From positions 992,001-1,056,000 of the forward strand of contig JAXGMA010000001.1 in the NCBI GenBank assembly GCA_040768905.1: DNA of 64,000 bases, in the 5' to 3' direction. This DNA comes from SZUA-584 sp040768905. Lineage in GTDB: Bacteria > Bacillota > Clostridia > Christensenellales > SZUA-584. A model generated the notes under the pieces. The model worked only from the letters and a program-made list of their open reading frames with translations, was not told where the DNA came from and did no database searches. The position numbers and the translations under genes were made by a program. Positions 63,415-64,000 of the stretch are shown piece by piece (positions within the stretch are counted from its first letter, which is position 1; each line of letters opens with the position of its first letter).

Positions 63415-64000
63415 TTAATCTGCGCAATAGATGTTGATGGCATCACGCAGAAATTCTGCGCAGCCGGGAGCAATTTTATCGTAGTATACCTTGAACCGAT
63501 CATCCGCAACATACAACTCGCCTAAGCTCTTGTGGTACTCCTTGCTATATTCCGGTTGAAAAATAGCGAGCCACTTGCCATGAAGCTCACAGGCTTTTTG
63601 CGCCAATTCTCCGGCAGGATCGCCGATATCAAGCGCAGCTTTGAGAGTGTCCTCCGCTTCCTGACGTAGTCGTTCGCCTTCAGCATACCTTTTATGGGTC
63701 ATGCCCTTGATTCTTTCATTGACGCGTTCAATTGCTTCTTCACCGTACTTTTCCCGGATTTCCGTGCCGTACTGATGCTCATTTTCATCAATCATGGCTT
63801 GCTTAAAACCCTCGAATTTTTCTTTATCTGACATGGTTTGTTCACCTCTCATGGCGGCAACGGACTTCGTAACAGTTTCGATTAACGTGTCCAGCCGCTC
63901 TCGTTTTTTACTTAGCTCGGCAAGATGGTTCATGAATGCTTGCTCCCTGTCAAAATCGGGTGCTAACAGCAACTTCTTGATGTCCTTAAGCGAAAAGTCC
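63415..64000 (-). CDS. MerR-family regulator with TipAS antibiotic-recognition domain, partial
   Basis: At least 195 residues; the frame is open to the right edge. The visible part starts in the MerR coiled-coil region (DFSLKDIKKLLLAPDFD, REQAFMNHLAELSKKRERLDTLI) and continues with a complete TipAS-type domain (YGEEAIERVNERIKG, YVADDRFKVYYDKIAPGCAEFLRDAINIYC). The DNA-binding helix-turn-helix lies outside the window. Such proteins sense thiopeptide-like or other toxic compounds and activate their own promoter. Confidence 0.88.
   Translation of the reverse strand, partial: DFSLKDIKKLLLAPDFDREQAFMNHLAELSKKRERLDTLIETVTKSVAAMRGEQTMSDKEKFEGFKQAMIDENEHQYGTEIREKYGEEAIERVNERIKGMTHKRYAEGERLRQEAEDTLKAALDIGDPAGELAQKACELHGKWLAIFQPEYSKEYHKSLGELYVADDRFKVYYDKIAPGCAEFLRDAINIYCAD

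Noticed and set aside
1..64000. tRNA genes, rRNA genes or CRISPR arrays
   Set aside because: I looked in the intergenic spaces and found no cloverleaf with a GTTCRANNC arm and no regularly spaced repeats.

Overview
The window reads as a chromosomal segment of an anaerobic, fermentative member of the Bacillota, class Clostridia. The support is indirect but consistent: strong AAGGAG-type ribosome binding sites, consensus TTGACA/TATAAT promoters, a tryptophan T-box, a dgt-dnaG-rpoD block, pyruvate phosphate dikinase, an electron-bifurcating type [FeFe] hydrogenase operon, a TM1266-type hydrogenase-associated small protein, MutS2, and clostripain-family and mutator-type transposase genes. I cannot name the genus.

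Layout. 1-5457: 5' part of a giant cyclic beta-glucan synthase-like gene running off the left edge. 5522-12366: RNase P RNA and a dense minus-strand block (dgt, dnaG, rpoD, trmK, Nif3-like, zinc-ribbon protein). 12461-25469: mostly minus-strand housekeeping genes (ppdK, htrA, a two-component pair, DUF523, mutS2, mrp, thioredoxin-domain YyaL-like), with a decayed metallo-beta-lactamase-fold gene at 15297-15876. 25613-29846: plus-strand exporter and an uncharacterised four-gene operon (TPR, DUF4037, DUF4125, NAD-dependent epimerase). 29881-36630: complete trpEGDCFBA operon led by a consensus promoter and a T-box with a UGG specifier. 36790-42435: sirtuin, lysA, TM1266-like protein, a lipoprotein carboxypeptidase with SH3 repeats, an orphan response regulator. 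42767-48425: three-gene hydrogenase operon whose middle subunit is a NuoF-GltD fusion. 48575-52707: four-gene minus-strand catabolic cluster (sugar isomerase, zinc alcohol dehydrogenase, Old Yellow Enzyme-type reductase, deoC).

52.9-64.0 kb is different: small, all minus-strand accessory genes with gene fragments and mobile DNA. It holds a truncated tocopherol-cyclase-like fragment, small zinc-ribbon, Nif11-like, DUF937, membrane, HExxH, dodecin and YegP-type proteins, a barnase-barstar pair, an IS256-type element that has split a clostripain-family protease gene (8-bp target duplication, reading frame restored when the element is removed in silico), a frameshifted IS1595-type transposase, and the end of a MerR/TipAS-type regulator.

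How the genes work together: the left half supplies replication, transcription, RNA processing and central carbon metabolism. The hydrogenase operon would dispose of reducing equivalents, possibly coupling NADH, NADPH and ferredoxin through the fusion subunit. The trp operon is controlled by uncharged tRNA-Trp. The strongest candidates for undescribed biology are the TPR-DUF4037-DUF4125-epimerase operon, the NuoF-GltD hydrogenase subunit, and the protease/HExxH/barnase neighbourhood around the IS insertion.
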